Source of the DNA: Sulfuricurvum sp.
Lineage (GTDB): Bacteria; Campylobacterota; Campylobacteria; Campylobacterales; Sulfurimonadaceae
Assembly (NCBI RefSeq): GCF_028710345.1
Contig: NZ_JAQTUH010000003.1
Span: 248,001 to 312,000, forward strand
Length of the DNA stretch: 64,000 bases
Reading direction: 5' to 3'
The notes beneath the pieces were generated by a model, which was given only the letters and a program-made list of their open reading frames with translations, was not told where the DNA came from and did no database searches. Positions 36,108 through 46,636 of the stretch are shown one piece after another. Every line of letters begins with the position of its first letter. Within the stretch, counting starts at the first letter, position 1. A program made the position numbers and the translations under genes.

Positions 36108-37985
36108 TTACTCGATTTCTGCGTCGATGACGTCGTCATCTTTTTTCGCGTTTGACGAAGCGGCTTCACCGCCTTCGTTTTGTTTGTACATTTGCTCTGC
36201 CATTTTATGGCTTGCATCTGCTAGTTTTTTCGTCGCTGCTTCGATCTCTTCTTTGGTAGCATCTTGATTTTTCAAGACCGCTTTGAGTTCTTCGAGAGCG
36301 GTTTCGATGGTTGCTTTTTCGCTTGCGTCGATTTTATCACCCATCTCTTCGAGAGATTTTTCGGTTTGGCTTGCAAGTGCGTCCGCTTGGTTGCGGAGGT
36401 CTACGATCTCTTTGCGTTTTGCATCTTCGGCTTTGTGCGTTTCAGCATCTTGAACCATTTTATTGATCTCTTCTTCGCTGAGTCCTGAGCTTCCAGAGAT
36501 GGTAATCGATTGTGATTTACCTGTCCCTTTGTCAGTCGAGCTAACAGTCAAGATACCGTTCGCATCGATGTCAAACGTTACCTCGATTTGAGGTACACCG
36601 CGACGTGCCGATGGGATACCTGTAAGTTCGAACAATCCGAGAGATTTATTATCACGGGCGAACTCACGCTCACCTTGAGCTACAGAGATGCTAACGGCTG
36701 GTTGGTTATCTTCTGCTGTTGAGAAGATTTGTGATTTTTTCACTGGGATAGTCGTCCCTTTTTCGATGATTTTTGTCATAACGCCACCGAGAGTTTCGAT
36801 ACCGAGAGACAATGGTGTAACGTCAAGCAAGAGAACGTCTTTAACATCTCCACGTAAAACCCCACCTTGGATTGCGGCACCCGCTGCTACTACTTCATCA
36901 GGATTTACCCCTTTGTTCAACGTTTTACCGCCAAACTCATCCGAAACCATTTTTTGTGCGATTGGAAGACGCGTTGATCCACCGACCATGATGATTTCGT
37001 TGATTTCGTTTTTGCTTAATCCCGCATCTTTCATCGCTGTTTTGATGTGGCTGATTGTCTCTTTTACAAGCGTATCAATCATCCCCTCGAATTTCGCACG
37101 AGTAAGTTTTACAACCAAGTGTTTAGGACCTGATGCGTCTGCGGTGATAAATGGAAGGTTAATCTCTGTTTCTTCTGCTGAAGAGAGCTCTTTTTTCGCA
37201 TTTTCTGCCGCGTCTTTGAGACGTTGAAGCGCCATTTTGTCCGCTTTAAGGTCTATTCCGTGGTCTGATTTGAATTCAGTTGCGAGGAAATCTACGATTT
37301 TATTATCGAAGTCATCCCCACCGAGGAACGCGTTTCCATCGGTTGATAGAACTTCGAAAGTCCCCTCAGAGATTTCCAAAACCGTAACGTCGAATGTTCC
37401 GCCCCCTAGATCGTAAACAAGAACTTTTTCATCCCCTTTTGAATCCAAACCATACGCCAATGCAGAAGCAGTAGGCTCGTTGATGATACGAAGGACGTTC
37501 AATCCTGCGATGGTTCCCGCTTCTTTGGTCGCTTTACGTTGTGCATCATTGAAATATGCTGGTACAGTGATAACCGCATCGGTTACCGATTGACCCAAGT
37601 ATGACTCTGCATCCGCTTTCAATTTTGAAAGGATTTTTGCCGAGATTTCTTGAGGGGTATACACTTTACCCGCAACGTCAACCGCAGCCATACCGTTTTT
37701 ATCAACGATTTTATAGGTAACTTTATCGTGTGCTTCTTTCGCTTTCTCTTCGTTCATCATAAGACCCATGATACGTTTGACCGAGTAGATCGTTTTATCA
37801 GGGTTAGTAATCGCTTGACGTTTTGCAGGATCACCTACGAGGATTTCCCCTTTGTCCGTAAACGCTACAACCGATGGAGTTGTATTTTTTCCCTCTTTAT
37901 TCGGGATAATTTTCGCTTCGCCGCCTTCATAGACAGCAACACATGAGTTTGTAGTTCCTAAATCGATACCAATTACTTTTGACAT
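36108..37985 (-). CDS. dnaK: Chaperone protein DnaK (Hsp70)
   Basis: 625 residues, full length. ATPase domain begins [30 protein letters not shown] and [17 protein letters not shown] are the phosphate and adenosine sites. Substrate domain contains [18 protein letters not shown] and the lid helices, ending in an acidic tail [10 protein letters not shown]. It folds and protects proteins with DnaJ and GrpE. It follows grpE on the same strand with a 100-bp gap that holds a palindromic repeat. Confidence 0.98.
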   Translation of the reverse strand: MSKVIGIDLGTTNSCVAVYEGGEAKIIPNKEGKNTTPSVVAFTDKGEILVGDPAKRQAITNPDKTIYSVKRIMGLMMNEEKAKEAHDKVTYKIVDKNGMAAVDVAGKVYTPQEISAKILSKLKADAESYLGQSVTDAVITVPAYFNDAQRKATKEAGTIAGLNVLRIINEPTASALAYGLDSKGDEKVLVYDLGGGTFDVTVLEISEGTFEVLSTDGNAFLGGDDFDNKIVDFLATEFKSDHGIDLKADKMALQRLKDAAENAKKELSSAEETEINLPFITADASGPKHLVVKLTRAKFEGMIDTLVKETISHIKTAMKDAGLSKNEINEIIMVGGSTRLPIAQKMVSDEFGGKTLNKGVNPDEVVAAGAAIQGGVLRGDVKDVLLLDVTPLSLGIETLGGVMTKIIEKGTTIPVKKSQIFSTAEDNQPAVSISVAQGEREFARDNKSLGLFELTGIPSARRGVPQIEVTFDIDANGILTVSSTDKGTGKSQSITISGSSGLSEEEINKMVQDAETHKAEDAKRKEIVDLRNQADALASQTEKSLEEMGDKIDASEKATIETALEELKAVLKNQDATKEEIEAATKKLADASHKMAEQMYKQNEGGEAASSNAKKDDDVIDAEIE

Positions 37986-38022
37986 AATATTCTCCTGTTT
38001 TTATTTTGTTTTTACTTTTTTT

Positions 38023-38080
38023 CGTCATCCCCGCAAAGGCGGGGATCCAGCTAGATTCCCGCCTTCGCGGGAATGACAGA
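38023..38080. repeat. Palindromic repeat, family A-like, between grpE and dnaK
   Basis: Bounded by GTCAT and ATGAC. Two hairpins: CCCCGC...GCGGGG (38029-38044) and TTCCCGCCTTCGCGGGAA. Lies in the grpE-dnaK gap and would form in the mRNA. Confidence 0.7.
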
Positions 38081-38085
38081 ACACT

Positions 38086-38625
38086 TTAATTTGCAATAAC
38101 GACCATTGCATCGCGCAATGTTCGCTCTTTATATCGAAACCCTTTTTGAAAAGTGTTTACGATTGCTCCGCTCTCATGAGCATCACTGTCCACACGTTGT
38201 ACAGCGTTATGAATATCCGGATTAAACGGCTCATTCTCATCAACAGGGGTTACTCCATGTTTTTCGAGAACGCTTAAAAGCTGTTTCATGGTGAGTTCAA
38301 CACCCTCTTTGAGCTTTTCAAGCAACACGTTTGCATCTGCATCGATAGCCGTAGCTCCTATCGCCATAGAGAGCGAATCGACTACGGGGATCAAATCTTT
38401 GGCAAATTTTTCGTTTGCGTATTCAAGTGCTTGATATTTTTCTCTCTCAAGGCGTTTTTTGATATTGTCGAAATCGGCATGTACACGCGCATATTTATCT
38501 TGAAACGATGCGAGTTCTGCTTGTGCGATTTCAAGATCGCTTTTAGGCTCTTCGATGGTAGATTCTGACCCGTTTTGAGTCATCTCTTCTTCGCCGACAA
38601 CCTCTTCATTTACTTCTGTTGACAT
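38086..38625 (-). CDS. grpE: Nucleotide exchange factor GrpE
   Basis: 179 residues from the ATG at 38625, which has AAGGAG 11 bases upstream; the frame continues to 38679 but those codons lie in the leader downstream of the -10 box. Acidic N-terminus, long coiled helix (RVHADFDNIKKRLEREKYQA), and the C-terminal GrpE signature VNTFQKGFRYKERTLRDAMV. It releases ADP from DnaK. hrcA, which often precedes grpE in this class, is not adjacent. Confidence 0.96.
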   Translation of the reverse strand: MSTEVNEEVVGEEEMTQNGSESTIEEPKSDLEIAQAELASFQDKYARVHADFDNIKKRLEREKYQALEYANEKFAKDLIPVVDSLSMAIGATAIDADANVLLEKLKEGVELTMKQLLSVLEKHGVTPVDENEPFNPDIHNAVQRVDSDAHESGAIVNTFQKGFRYKERTLRDAMVVIAN

Positions 38626-38659
38626 AAATTTGTTAGCTCCTTTGTTGAAATCCAGTGAC

Positions 38660-38689
38660 ATTATAAACAATTGAGTCACTCATTGTCAA
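38660..38689 (-). promoter_or_regulatory. grpE-dnaK promoter with palindrome in the spacer
   Basis: On the minus strand TTGACA (38684-38689) is followed after 18 bp by TATAAT (38660-38665), both perfect sigma-70 boxes, about 35 bp before the grpE ATG. The spacer contains the 11-bp palindrome TGAGTGACTCA. No CIRCE element is seen. Confidence 0.8.
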
Positions 38690-38786
38690 GGGGTATGTGA
38701 ATTTTTTTACTTAAAATAGTTTAGTCTATTAGTATCAAGTTTAAAACCTCTCTTCTAATGCTATAATAGTAGAAAAAGAATAATGG

Positions 38787-40190
38787 ATGACTTTGCCCCT
38801 AAAACGTACCCTTAGCCTCGTGGCACTTTGCCTATTTGCCCTATTACTCTATAGCACGCCACCCCCTTTGGGGATTACACCAAATGCATGGGTTTTGTTT
38901 ACTATCTTTATCTCTACCATTATCTCGATATTGTTTAATCTCCTACCTATCATCACAGCATCCATTATTGCCCTCTCTATCAGTGTTTTATCGGGTGTTA
39001 TCGAGCCTTCCAAAGCGTACGCGGGATTTTCGGAGAGTTTTATCCTCCTCATCGTTGCGGCATTTTTGGTCTCTCATGCCGTCCATAAATCGGGACTAGG
39101 AAAGCGTTTATCACTTCATATCATCCGTCGTTTCGGTCACTCTACATTAGGGCTTGGGTACAGCGTTATTGCTACCGATATTCTCCTTGCCCCTGCATTT
39201 CCAAGTAACACCGCCCGATCAGGTGTCCTCTACCCTATCGTTTACGGTCTCGCACACGATTGTGATTCCAAAGTGGGAAACAATACCCATAAAAAAGCGG
39301 GCGCTTATCTGATGATGACCTCGATGGCGGGGCTCACTATCTCTTCAGGACTTTGGCTCACCGCCATGGCAGTGAATCCGATAGGGGTAGGGATTGCGGA
39401 AAAAATGGGGATTCATATCACGTTCGGAACATGGCTTTTATACGCGATTGTTCCTACACTGGTGGCTTTTCTGATGATTCCATGGATTCTCTACAAAATT
39501 TATCCGCCGGAACTTCGAGATACCCCCGATGCTCCCCAAAAAGCAAAAGAGGCACTTAGAACCATGGGTGGAATCAGCCGCAATGAGTGGATAACGGGAG
39601 CGGTCTTTTTAGGAATGCTGATTCTTTGGTCACTCTCAGGGATTTTTCCCATCGATAAAACCGCCGTTGCCTTCGGAGGGCTTGGGATTCTGATGGCAAC
39701 ACGGGTATTTGGAATCGACGATTTTAAATCTCAAGGGGAAGCTCTTAGCACCCTTATTTGGTTTGCAATCCTTTTTGCCCTCTCAACGCAACTCGCAGAA
39801 CAAGGTTTTATGAGTGCCGTTGCGAACCATTTTACTCTCTATCTCAATGGTCTTTCGTGGATGAGCGTCTATCTTTTACTCGTGATCCTCTATGTTGTGA
39901 TTCACTACCTGTTTGTCTCACAAAGTGCCCATTTGCTCGCTTTGTTTGGAATCTTTCTCTCAGTAGGTGTTTCAGCGGGTGTTCCGGGGGAGTTAATGGC
40001 GATGATGTTACTCTTTGCGACCAATTTTAACGCTACCATCACCCCACAAGGTTCATCGTCCAACGCCATCTATCTCAGCTCAGGCTACATCAGTGCCCGT
40101 GAAATCTATATTTACGGAGGGGCAGTAACACTCCTCAATCTTATCATCTTTTTAGGGGTTGGAACACCGTGGATACTGTTGATAAAATAG
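38787..40190 (+). CDS. DASS-family anion:Na+ symporter
   Basis: 467 residues with about 11-12 TM helices. Family marks: APAFPSNTARSGVLYPIVYG in the first half and NATITPQGSSSNAIYLSSGY in the second, the two inverted-repeat hairpin loops (SNT and SSN) that bind Na+ and carboxylate in the DASS/SLC13 (CitT, YflS) family. Likely imports dicarboxylates such as malate, succinate or 2-oxoglutarate; substrate not determinable. The gene downstream overlaps by 22 bp. Confidence 0.88.
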   Translation: MTLPLKRTLSLVALCLFALLLYSTPPPLGITPNAWVLFTIFISTIISILFNLLPIITASIIALSISVLSGVIEPSKAYAGFSESFILLIVAAFLVSHAVHKSGLGKRLSLHIIRRFGHSTLGLGYSVIATDILLAPAFPSNTARSGVLYPIVYGLAHDCDSKVGNNTHKKAGAYLMMTSMAGLTISSGLWLTAMAVNPIGVGIAEKMGIHITFGTWLLYAIVPTLVAFLMIPWILYKIYPPELRDTPDAPQKAKEALRTMGGISRNEWITGAVFLGMLILWSLSGIFPIDKTAVAFGGLGILMATRVFGIDDFKSQGEALSTLIWFAILFALSTQLAEQGFMSAVANHFTLYLNGLSWMSVYLLLVILYVVIHYLFVSQSAHLLALFGIFLSVGVSAGVPGELMAMMLLFATNFNATITPQGSSSNAIYLSSGYISAREIYIYGGAVTLLNLIIFLGVGTPWILLIK

Positions 40191-41449
40191 AGATAGAACC
40201 TCAACACAGAGACAGAATTCGGGTATTGACCTTGGTGATACTATTCATCATTGCTCTCGCTCTTTTACTCTATACTCTCCTATTTACCCCATTTGGTAAT
40301 CGTCAATTAGCCCCTATTATCGAAAAACACCTCTCCGAAGCATTGGATAGAAACATTACCCTGACCACCTTTAGATTAGGATTGGAAAATTTCGAGATAG
40401 AGTTGTGTGATAATGAGAACAATCGTGCTCATGCAGTGGGAAAATATCTCCTACTCCCTCCAAAAATCGATGCTACTTATACCCTAAACTCTCTATCGGG
40501 CATTCCGGCACTCCCCCTCGCTGTCGATTTGAACGGTTCTATCAAAGGGTCATACTATCACCTCATTCTCCAAGGCTATGCCCATATCTTCGAAGGTGAC
40601 TTAAAATTTACAACCCATTTGTATTTTGCCTCATTACGTTCTTTAGATATTACCCTTCACCGTATTCATTACCAAAACCTCATGGATCTCCTCGAATACC
40701 CGCATAACAGTGATACCCTACTTAGCGGAGCACTCACTATCAACGGAATAGATAAACGTGACCTCAATGCTTCCGTAAGATTAAAAACGACGACACACCG
40801 ATTTATCCCCTCCCCTTTAAAAGAAGATGATAATGAGAGTATCGACTTGTGGTCACTCCTTGCCGATAAAAACGGAAAAATACAACCGTTCAAACTTCAT
40901 GCCGATCTCGAAGGGGAGATGGATGAGTTGGGAATACTAGAGCAATTTGTCTCGTATCCGCTCCGTACTTCCGCAACTCTTCATGCACAAATCGATGGGA
41001 CGCAACATCACCTCTCCCTCAACGCCGACGGTACCGCTGCCAAAGGGAAGCTCACTGCCAAACTCTCACTCTTGAAACTTCGACCTCAACAATTAAACGT
41101 AGAGGCAAAAGCAATCGATGCAGGTGCACTCTTCTCCCTCCTCTCACTCCCCCACCCGATAGAGGGGTCACTCAATGGTACGCTCAATAGCGACTTTACC
41201 AACACGACGTTCAAAATTGCACTCAACAACGCCCAAACCAACCCTGATGTCCTTAAGAAACATTACCATATCACCCAACCGTTTATCCATTTTAACACCG
41301 ATATCACTCTGCGCATAACTCCAAATGCAACCCATACGAGCGGACGGTTCACATCGGATTTAGAAGATTTACGATTTGACAATTCCCCTACTCATAATCA
41401 AATGCTTCAAGAACTCTTGAATCAACTCAATGATAATAGAACACAATAA
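40169..41449 (+). CDS. AsmA-like membrane-anchored protein
   Basis: 426 residues from a GTG, GGA five bases upstream, inside the transporter's last codons. One N-terminal TM helix (residues 20-44), then a long beta-rich periplasmic part; PFGNRQLAPIIEKHLSEALD followed by amphipathic strands resembles the start of AsmA-like proteins, which help move lipids or assemble the envelope. The match is by shape rather than strong motif. Coupled to the DASS transporter. Confidence 0.6.
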   Translation: MDTVDKIEIEPQHRDRIRVLTLVILFIIALALLLYTLLFTPFGNRQLAPIIEKHLSEALDRNITLTTFRLGLENFEIELCDNENNRAHAVGKYLLLPPKIDATYTLNSLSGIPALPLAVDLNGSIKGSYYHLILQGYAHIFEGDLKFTTHLYFASLRSLDITLHRIHYQNLMDLLEYPHNSDTLLSGALTINGIDKRDLNASVRLKTTTHRFIPSPLKEDDNESIDLWSLLADKNGKIQPFKLHADLEGEMDELGILEQFVSYPLRTSATLHAQIDGTQHHLSLNADGTAAKGKLTAKLSLLKLRPQQLNVEAKAIDAGALFSLLSLPHPIEGSLNGTLNSDFTNTTFKIALNNAQTNPDVLKKHYHITQPFIHFNTDITLRITPNATHTSGRFTSDLEDLRFDNSPTHNQMLQELLNQLNDNRTQ

Positions 41450-41508
41450 ACGTTTACACGATTACCTCTCTGACGTCCTTATACGCATTAAAGGATATCT
41501 TTTCTATA

Positions 41509-42915
41509 ATGGAAAAAATGGACTTTTTTATGAACAATGAAATCTTTACCAAAGAAGTAGTAGCTCTCTATCGTGCACTTCCCATACCCATAGTTGCAAC
41601 ACTATTTAATTCCATCATCATTGCTTTTATTTTAAAAGATCAAGTTCCACACGATTCCATTATGTTATGGATCGGCTTGAATTTTTTGATCCTTGCGGTT
41701 CGATTAACCAGTTTTCTCCGTTTTAAAGAATTTATTCACCCTCAAAATGTTACTTTAGCTTATCGAATCTATATGGTTGGAATTATTGGTTCAGGGGTTA
41801 TTTGGGGAACAAGTATTTTTTATCTTCTCCCTAACTCCTCTATCCACATGATGATGCTGATTGTTATCATTGGAGGGATGGTAGCCGGTGGCGTTGGTTC
41901 GAGCTCCTACCGCCCAGAAAGCTATATTTTTTATAACTTATTTGTCATTACACCGTATGCGCTCCATTTTATGCTAGACAACAGCAACGATAATTCATGG
42001 ATGGTCGGAACAGCTCTTGTCCTTTTTGCTGCTATGATGATTATTTCAAGTAAAAATTTTCATGCTAATTTTACAGAAGTTGTTTTACTACAACGACAAC
42101 AAGAAGAGCTAATCGACCATTTAGAGCAAGAACAGCTTTATGTTCAACACCTAAACGATAATCTCCTCCAAGAAATTGTAGAAAAAGAAAAATACCAAAC
42201 GGAACTTATTACTGCCTTAGAAGAGGCCAATCAAGCCGCTATTGCGAAAGACGCTTTTTTTGCCACCATGAGCCATGAACTCCGAACCCCTTTAAACTCG
42301 ATTATCGGGTTTTCACAAATCTTGATGAAACGAAATGATACCCCCAATGAGTTTTCCACCTTTATCGAAAAAATTCTCATATCGGGGAGACATCTTCTCG
42401 ATTTAGTTAATACCATTCTCGATTTTTCGAAAATGAAAGCGGGGAAAATGGAACTTCATCCAACTACCTTTGCGGTGTCTGAAATTTTTCAAGATGTTGC
42501 TATTATCGGCGAACCACTAGCAAATAAACGTCATATTAGCCTCAAATTCCCCACTACTTATGACAAATCCATGCATGGGGATCGTAAAATGATTCAACAA
42601 ATCATGATTAATATTTTGAGTAATGCTATTAAATTTTCACCCGAACACTCATCAATCACCATCAACTACGAATGCAGTGACAACCATCTATTTACAATAT
42701 GCGATCAAGGAAGTGGTATTGCAGCTGAACATTTAGAGACTATTTTTGATCCATTTACCCAAATTGAAGGGGTGACACAAACTGCGATAAAAGGGACTGG
42801 ATTAGGTCTCGCCATCGTTAAAGAGATGATCCATGCCCATCACGGAAAAATTTGGGCTACTAGCACACTGGGTGAGGGGAGCTGCTTTTATTTCTCTATC
42901 CCTATTGAACCTTGA
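41509..42915 (+). CDS. Sensor histidine kinase with multi-TM N-terminus
   Basis: 468 residues. Five to six TM helices in residues 20-185 with short loops, a coiled helix (195-245), then HisKA with H256 in FATMSHELRTPLNSIIGFSQ, and an ATPase domain with N-box (MINILSNAIKFSP), G1 (CDQGSGIAAEHL) and G2 (GTGLGLAIVKEM). A membrane signal is likely sensed. Several in-frame Met codons at the start (41509, 41518, 41530); none has a strong ribosome site. No response regulator is adjacent, so the partner lies elsewhere. Confidence 0.9.
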   Translation: MEKMDFFMNNEIFTKEVVALYRALPIPIVATLFNSIIIAFILKDQVPHDSIMLWIGLNFLILAVRLTSFLRFKEFIHPQNVTLAYRIYMVGIIGSGVIWGTSIFYLLPNSSIHMMMLIVIIGGMVAGGVGSSSYRPESYIFYNLFVITPYALHFMLDNSNDNSWMVGTALVLFAAMMIISSKNFHANFTEVVLLQRQQEELIDHLEQEQLYVQHLNDNLLQEIVEKEKYQTELITALEEANQAAIAKDAFFATMSHELRTPLNSIIGFSQILMKRNDTPNEFSTFIEKILISGRHLLDLVNTILDFSKMKAGKMELHPTTFAVSEIFQDVAIIGEPLANKRHISLKFPTTYDKSMHGDRKMIQQIMINILSNAIKFSPEHSSITINYECSDNHLFTICDQGSGIAAEHLETIFDPFTQIEGVTQTAIKGTGLGLAIVKEMIHAHHGKIWATSTLGEGSCFYFSIPIEP

Positions 42916-43491
42916 TCATTTGTTTTCCGCATCACTGAGGGTGAGACAGAGGATTACTTTTTTCCCGTTAGAATGAAGCACTTCAGCCGCTTCACCGAGC
43001 GTCGTTCCCGTTGTAACGATATCATCCACCAATATCACCTCCTCTTCTTTAAAAGGGGTATAACGAAACTCCCTAGGATTGAGAAGTCGCTCTTCGACAC
43101 TTTTCCCCGCGTATTTATAGTGTTGACTCGCACGAAGTATCCCGTATCGAGGGGTGATGTTGTGTGATTTTAACGCGCGATTCAATATCGCGGTATGAGA
43201 ATACCCACTAGTAGCATGATCGTCGATACCGATGGAAGCGACACGATTAGCATACTGCCATTCACGGGCAAAACTTCCTAATGAGCGCTTCGCTAAAATC
43301 GTGTATATATAGTATCCAACATCGGTATGTTTGGTGAGTAACAACGGTTCGATATCGCTATAGGGAAAAAAAGAGTAGACGGGAATATTCCCTAATATTT
43401 TACGTTTATGGAGCTGGGGAGTTAACAGTGAGTCTTGACACGAGGAGCAGATATGCGAGAGACTGAATCGCTCACACATCATACAACGCAT
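42916..43491 (-). CDS. comF: ComF-family phosphoribosyltransferase-like protein
   Basis: 191 residues. Two N-terminal CxxC pairs (CMMC, CSSC; residues 3-18) for zinc, and the PRPP-binding motif VILVDDIVTTGTTLGEAAEV near the C-terminus. ComF proteins support DNA uptake in naturally competent bacteria; this one is shorter than average. Ends 1 bp after the histidine kinase on the other strand, and lies 6 bp after lepA's stop. Confidence 0.88.
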   Translation of the reverse strand: MRCMMCERFSLSHICSSCQDSLLTPQLHKRKILGNIPVYSFFPYSDIEPLLLTKHTDVGYYIYTILAKRSLGSFAREWQYANRVASIGIDDHATSGYSHTAILNRALKSHNITPRYGILRASQHYKYAGKSVEERLLNPREFRYTPFKEEEVILVDDIVTTGTTLGEAAEVLHSNGKKVILCLTLSDAENK

Positions 43492-43497
43492 AGGTCG

Positions 43498-45288
43498 TTA
43501 GTCCATTTTAAGGACGGACATAAAGGCTTCTTGAGGAAGCTGAACCTTCCCAATCGCTTTCATCCGTTTTTTACCCTCTTTTTGTTTATCGAGGAGTTTG
43601 CGTTTACGGGATATATCCCCGCCGTAACATTTGGCAGTAACATTTTTACCCATCGATTTGACCGTTTCACGAGCAATTACACGATTACCGATACTCGCTT
43701 GAATCGCCACTTCGAAAAGCTGACGAGGGACAATCTCTTTCATGTTTGTAACGAGTCCTCGTCCACGTGATTCCGCGCTACAACGTGGGACGATAACGCT
43801 GAGGGCATCGACCACATCACCCGCTACACGGACATCGAGTTTAACCAAATCCCCTTCACGAAATTCGATAGGATCGTAATCGAAACTCGCATATCCCTTG
43901 GAAGTCGATTTGAGTTTATCGTAAAAATCGACGACGATTTCGTTCATCGGCATGACGTAGATGAGCATCACACGCGTCTCGTTGAGATACTCCATCTTCT
44001 CTTGCATTCCCCGCTTATTGGTAAGCAGAGTAATCACATTCCCCAAATAATCGGTCGGCACAATCACCGTAGCACGAACATAGGGCTCTTCGATTTTCTC
44101 AATCGTTTGCGGCTCAGGAAGTTCGCTCGGATTTTGAACTTCGATCATCGTCCCATCCGTTTTATAGACTTTGTAAACAACCGATGGAGCGGTAGCGATC
44201 AGGTCGAGATTAAATTCACGTTCTAGCCGCTCTTTAACCACCTCCATATGAAGCATCCCTAGAAATCCAACACGGAACCCAAACCCAAGAGCGATAGAGG
44301 TTTCCGGTTCATAACTGAGACTACTGTCATTGAGTTTGAGTTTATCGAGGGCATCCCGCACCGATTCAAACTCATCGGTATCGATCGGATAAATCCCCGC
44401 AAAAACGAACGGTTTTGCAGGGGCATATTCGCCCACAGGCTCACGAGCTGGATTGCGCGCATCAGTGATGGTATCGCCGACACGGATAGAACCCACCTCT
44501 TTGACCCCTAAAATCACGATACCGATCTCACCTGCTTTAATCGCCCCAGTTTTTTGACGACGCAGTGGATGGGGATAGAGAAGTTCGAGAACTTGGTGAT
44601 TCTCATCATTGTGCATGAGCTTCACCATCTGACCTACTTTAATCTCACCGTCAAACACACGCACCAGAGCCATTGCCCCTTGGTACGAGTCAAACCACGA
44701 ATCATAAATGATTGCTTTGGTCGTTGCCGATGGATCCCCTACAGGTGCAGGAATCCGCTCTACTATGGCATCGATGAGGGTACGAATGCCCACACCCGTT
44801 TTTGCTGAAATCATAATCGCATCAGTCGCATCAATCCCGATGGTCGTTTCAATCTCTTCGGCTACCCGTTCCGGTTCTGCGGCGGGAAGGTCGATTTTGT
44901 TGATAACGGGGATAAGGGTGAGGTTATTTTCCATCGCCATGTAAACATTCGCGATGGTTTGCGCTTCGACCCCTTGCGCCGCATCGACGATGAGCAATGC
45001 CCCATCACTTGACGCGAGCGATTTGGAAACCTCATAACTGAAATCGACGTGGCCCGGAGTGTCAATCAAATTTAGAATATAGTGTTGACCATCCTTGACG
45101 TAATCGAGACGGACACTTTGCGCTTTAATCGTAATCCCGCGCTCTTGTTCGATGTCCATCGTGTCCATCATTTGTTTTGAGAGTTCACGATCACTCACCG
45201 CTCCACACTCTTGGATGATACGATCGGCTAAGGTACTTTTCCCATGGTCGATATGGGCGATGATAGAGAAATTGCGAATATTATTCAT
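43498..45288 (-). CDS. lepA: Elongation factor 4 (LepA)
   Basis: 596 residues, full length. GTPase motifs: AHIDHGKST (G1), DTPGHVDFS (G3), NKIDLP (G4). Domain order matches LepA, and the unique C-terminal domain is intact ([20 protein letters not shown] then [17 protein letters not shown]). It acts on stalled or initiating ribosomes. TATAAT at 45323-45328 precedes it. Confidence 0.98.
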   Translation of the reverse strand: MNNIRNFSIIAHIDHGKSTLADRIIQECGAVSDRELSKQMMDTMDIEQERGITIKAQSVRLDYVKDGQHYILNLIDTPGHVDFSYEVSKSLASSDGALLIVDAAQGVEAQTIANVYMAMENNLTLIPVINKIDLPAAEPERVAEEIETTIGIDATDAIMISAKTGVGIRTLIDAIVERIPAPVGDPSATTKAIIYDSWFDSYQGAMALVRVFDGEIKVGQMVKLMHNDENHQVLELLYPHPLRRQKTGAIKAGEIGIVILGVKEVGSIRVGDTITDARNPAREPVGEYAPAKPFVFAGIYPIDTDEFESVRDALDKLKLNDSSLSYEPETSIALGFGFRVGFLGMLHMEVVKERLEREFNLDLIATAPSVVYKVYKTDGTMIEVQNPSELPEPQTIEKIEEPYVRATVIVPTDYLGNVITLLTNKRGMQEKMEYLNETRVMLIYVMPMNEIVVDFYDKLKSTSKGYASFDYDPIEFREGDLVKLDVRVAGDVVDALSVIVPRCSAESRGRGLVTNMKEIVPRQLFEVAIQASIGNRVIARETVKSMGKNVTAKCYGGDISRKRKLLDKQKEGKKRMKAIGKVQLPQEAFMSVLKMD

Positions 45289-45322
45289 TAGGTTCTATTA
45301 CTCATTTAGTTTAATTAATGGA

Positions 45323-45328
45323 ATTATA
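45323..45328 (-). promoter_or_regulatory. -10 box upstream of lepA
   Basis: TATAAT on the minus strand 35 bp before the lepA ATG. Confidence 0.45.
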
Positions 45329-45520
45329 GCAGAGCGTTGCTTAGGAGGTATCAAAAGGTTTTGAAGAAATTATAATGATATTGCAATACGATGTCAATAT
45401 CACATCTACTAAACGCTTTTTCCCGCTTCTTGACTTGTTGAGTGTAGGTCGTTATAATTTTATTGCTAACATCACTATTTCTTATGTGCATTTTTGCTCC
45501 TATGCTCAATTGAGTATAGC

Positions 45521-45547
45521 CAAGGGGTTTCACCCCTTGCCCCCCCC
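45521..45547 (-). terminator. Hairpin and G8 tract after the two-TM gene
   Basis: CAAGGGG pairs with CCCCTTG around a five-base loop (45521-45539). A run of eight C (45540-45547) lies next to it on the plus strand. No U-tract on either side, so termination is uncertain. The palindrome CTCAATTGAG lies just beyond. Confidence 0.4.
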
Positions 45548-45552
45548 TAAAA

Positions 45553-46452
45553 TCATTTACTTTTCGCCGCCTCAACCGTTTTTGGAATGATATTGAGTGC
45601 TTCCTTGAGTGCGGTTCCCCATGGTGCCTGAGCATCGGTTGGGATAGTGGCAAAAGCGTTATCCTGCGAGGTATTCCAGTTAAATACTTGATCGAACTCT
45701 TCCACCGTTTGAACGTATCCGTTTTTAAGATGGAGATAAAGTCGTCCTTCGCGCAAAGCATGACGACGGTTAAAAAGCCGTTCAGCCTGATCGATAAGCG
45801 ATTTTCCAAATCGCATCAGCAACACTGACATCAATACCAACAATCCGTAAAATGTAAATGATTTGACAAATGCAACCAATTCCTCACGCCATGAATTTTC
45901 GATCTCTTTGTCCATTACGGATAAAACAAACACCTGATTTGCTGAATGATTATTATCAAGTAGCATATTCGGAGCTATCTTCGTATATGTTTCAAACATA
46001 GCAGTATTATTATGTTCTATATATTTTGGTTCAATCCCTGACAAAGATAGACTAAACTGACTACTGCCTGCAATCCAAATGCCAAATACAATAGGAATCA
46101 AGCCAAATAGAATTGCTAATTTACCCCATAATTGATAGCTATTTGCCTCATTTTCAAGAATGACAATCGCTTTTTCGACAAATAAATCGATAGCTGAAAG
46201 ACGATAAATATTCTCCATTTCGTCATTTTGGCTAATATCCTCTATTTTTTTATTCCGATTACACAACATGCTTACAATAAGATTGTTTTGAAATACTCGA
46301 ATAAACGATTTATGTCTAACATCAAGACGATGTTTAACTCTTGCATTTTCTTCCTTCGGTTCAATTACGTTGGCTTCGTTACACTGATTCTCATCAGAGT
46401 TCTTGCTGTCATCAAAATAATCATGAACTATTTTTTTTATTTCACTGTACAT
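45553..46452 (-). CDS. Hypothetical two-TM membrane protein
   Basis: 299 residues from the ATG at 46452 (AAGGA seven bases upstream); the frame to 46497 lacks such a site. A polar N-terminus (residues 1-105), then TM helices at about 107-128 (KLAILFGLIPIVFGIWIAG) and 200-220 (FTFYGLLVLMSVLLM), separated by an extracytoplasmic stretch, followed by a conserved-looking helical part (LFNRRHALREGRLYLHLKNG). Not recognised. AT-rich 5' half. Confidence 0.6.
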   Translation of the reverse strand: MYSEIKKIVHDYFDDSKNSDENQCNEANVIEPKEENARVKHRLDVRHKSFIRVFQNNLIVSMLCNRNKKIEDISQNDEMENIYRLSAIDLFVEKAIVILENEANSYQLWGKLAILFGLIPIVFGIWIAGSSQFSLSLSGIEPKYIEHNNTAMFETYTKIAPNMLLDNNHSANQVFVLSVMDKEIENSWREELVAFVKSFTFYGLLVLMSVLLMRFGKSLIDQAERLFNRRHALREGRLYLHLKNGYVQTVEEFDQVFNWNTSQDNAFATIPTDAQAPWGTALKEALNIIPKTVEAAKSK

Positions 46453-46590
46453 TGGTGTATCCTTTAGTTTTTTGTTTTGATTTTTGTAGGAGAACATTTG
46501 AGGTAAAAGAAAGTGGGAATATTACGAGGTGTCCATCCACCTCTCCTGTGTTAAATTTTTTTGACGCTACCCTTATGTAAGCTCACCATT

Positions 46591-46620
46591 TTCTCACTCA
46601 CAACTCTATGCAAGTGAGAA
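46591..46620 (-). terminator. Hairpin after the DUF1566 gene
   Basis: TTCTCACT (46591-46598) pairs with AGTGAGAA (46613-46620); loop of 14. It lies 16 bp beyond the stop. No long U-run. Confidence 0.35.
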
Positions 46621-46636
46621 TAATGGAAGCAGAGTA

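Noticed and set aside
36688-37227. 179-codon plus-strand frame inside dnaK
   Set aside because: Antisense frame of a highly conserved gene; a common artefact in dnaK.
38650-38700. CIRCE or HAIR heat-shock operator before grpE
   Set aside because: The halves do not match TTAGCACTC-N9-GAGTGCTAA or CTTGAGT-N7-ACTCAAG spacing; only a short palindrome is present.
45351-45809. 152-codon minus-strand frame
   Set aside because: Its first half is a shifted shadow of the two-TM protein gene and no ribosome site or family pattern supports it.
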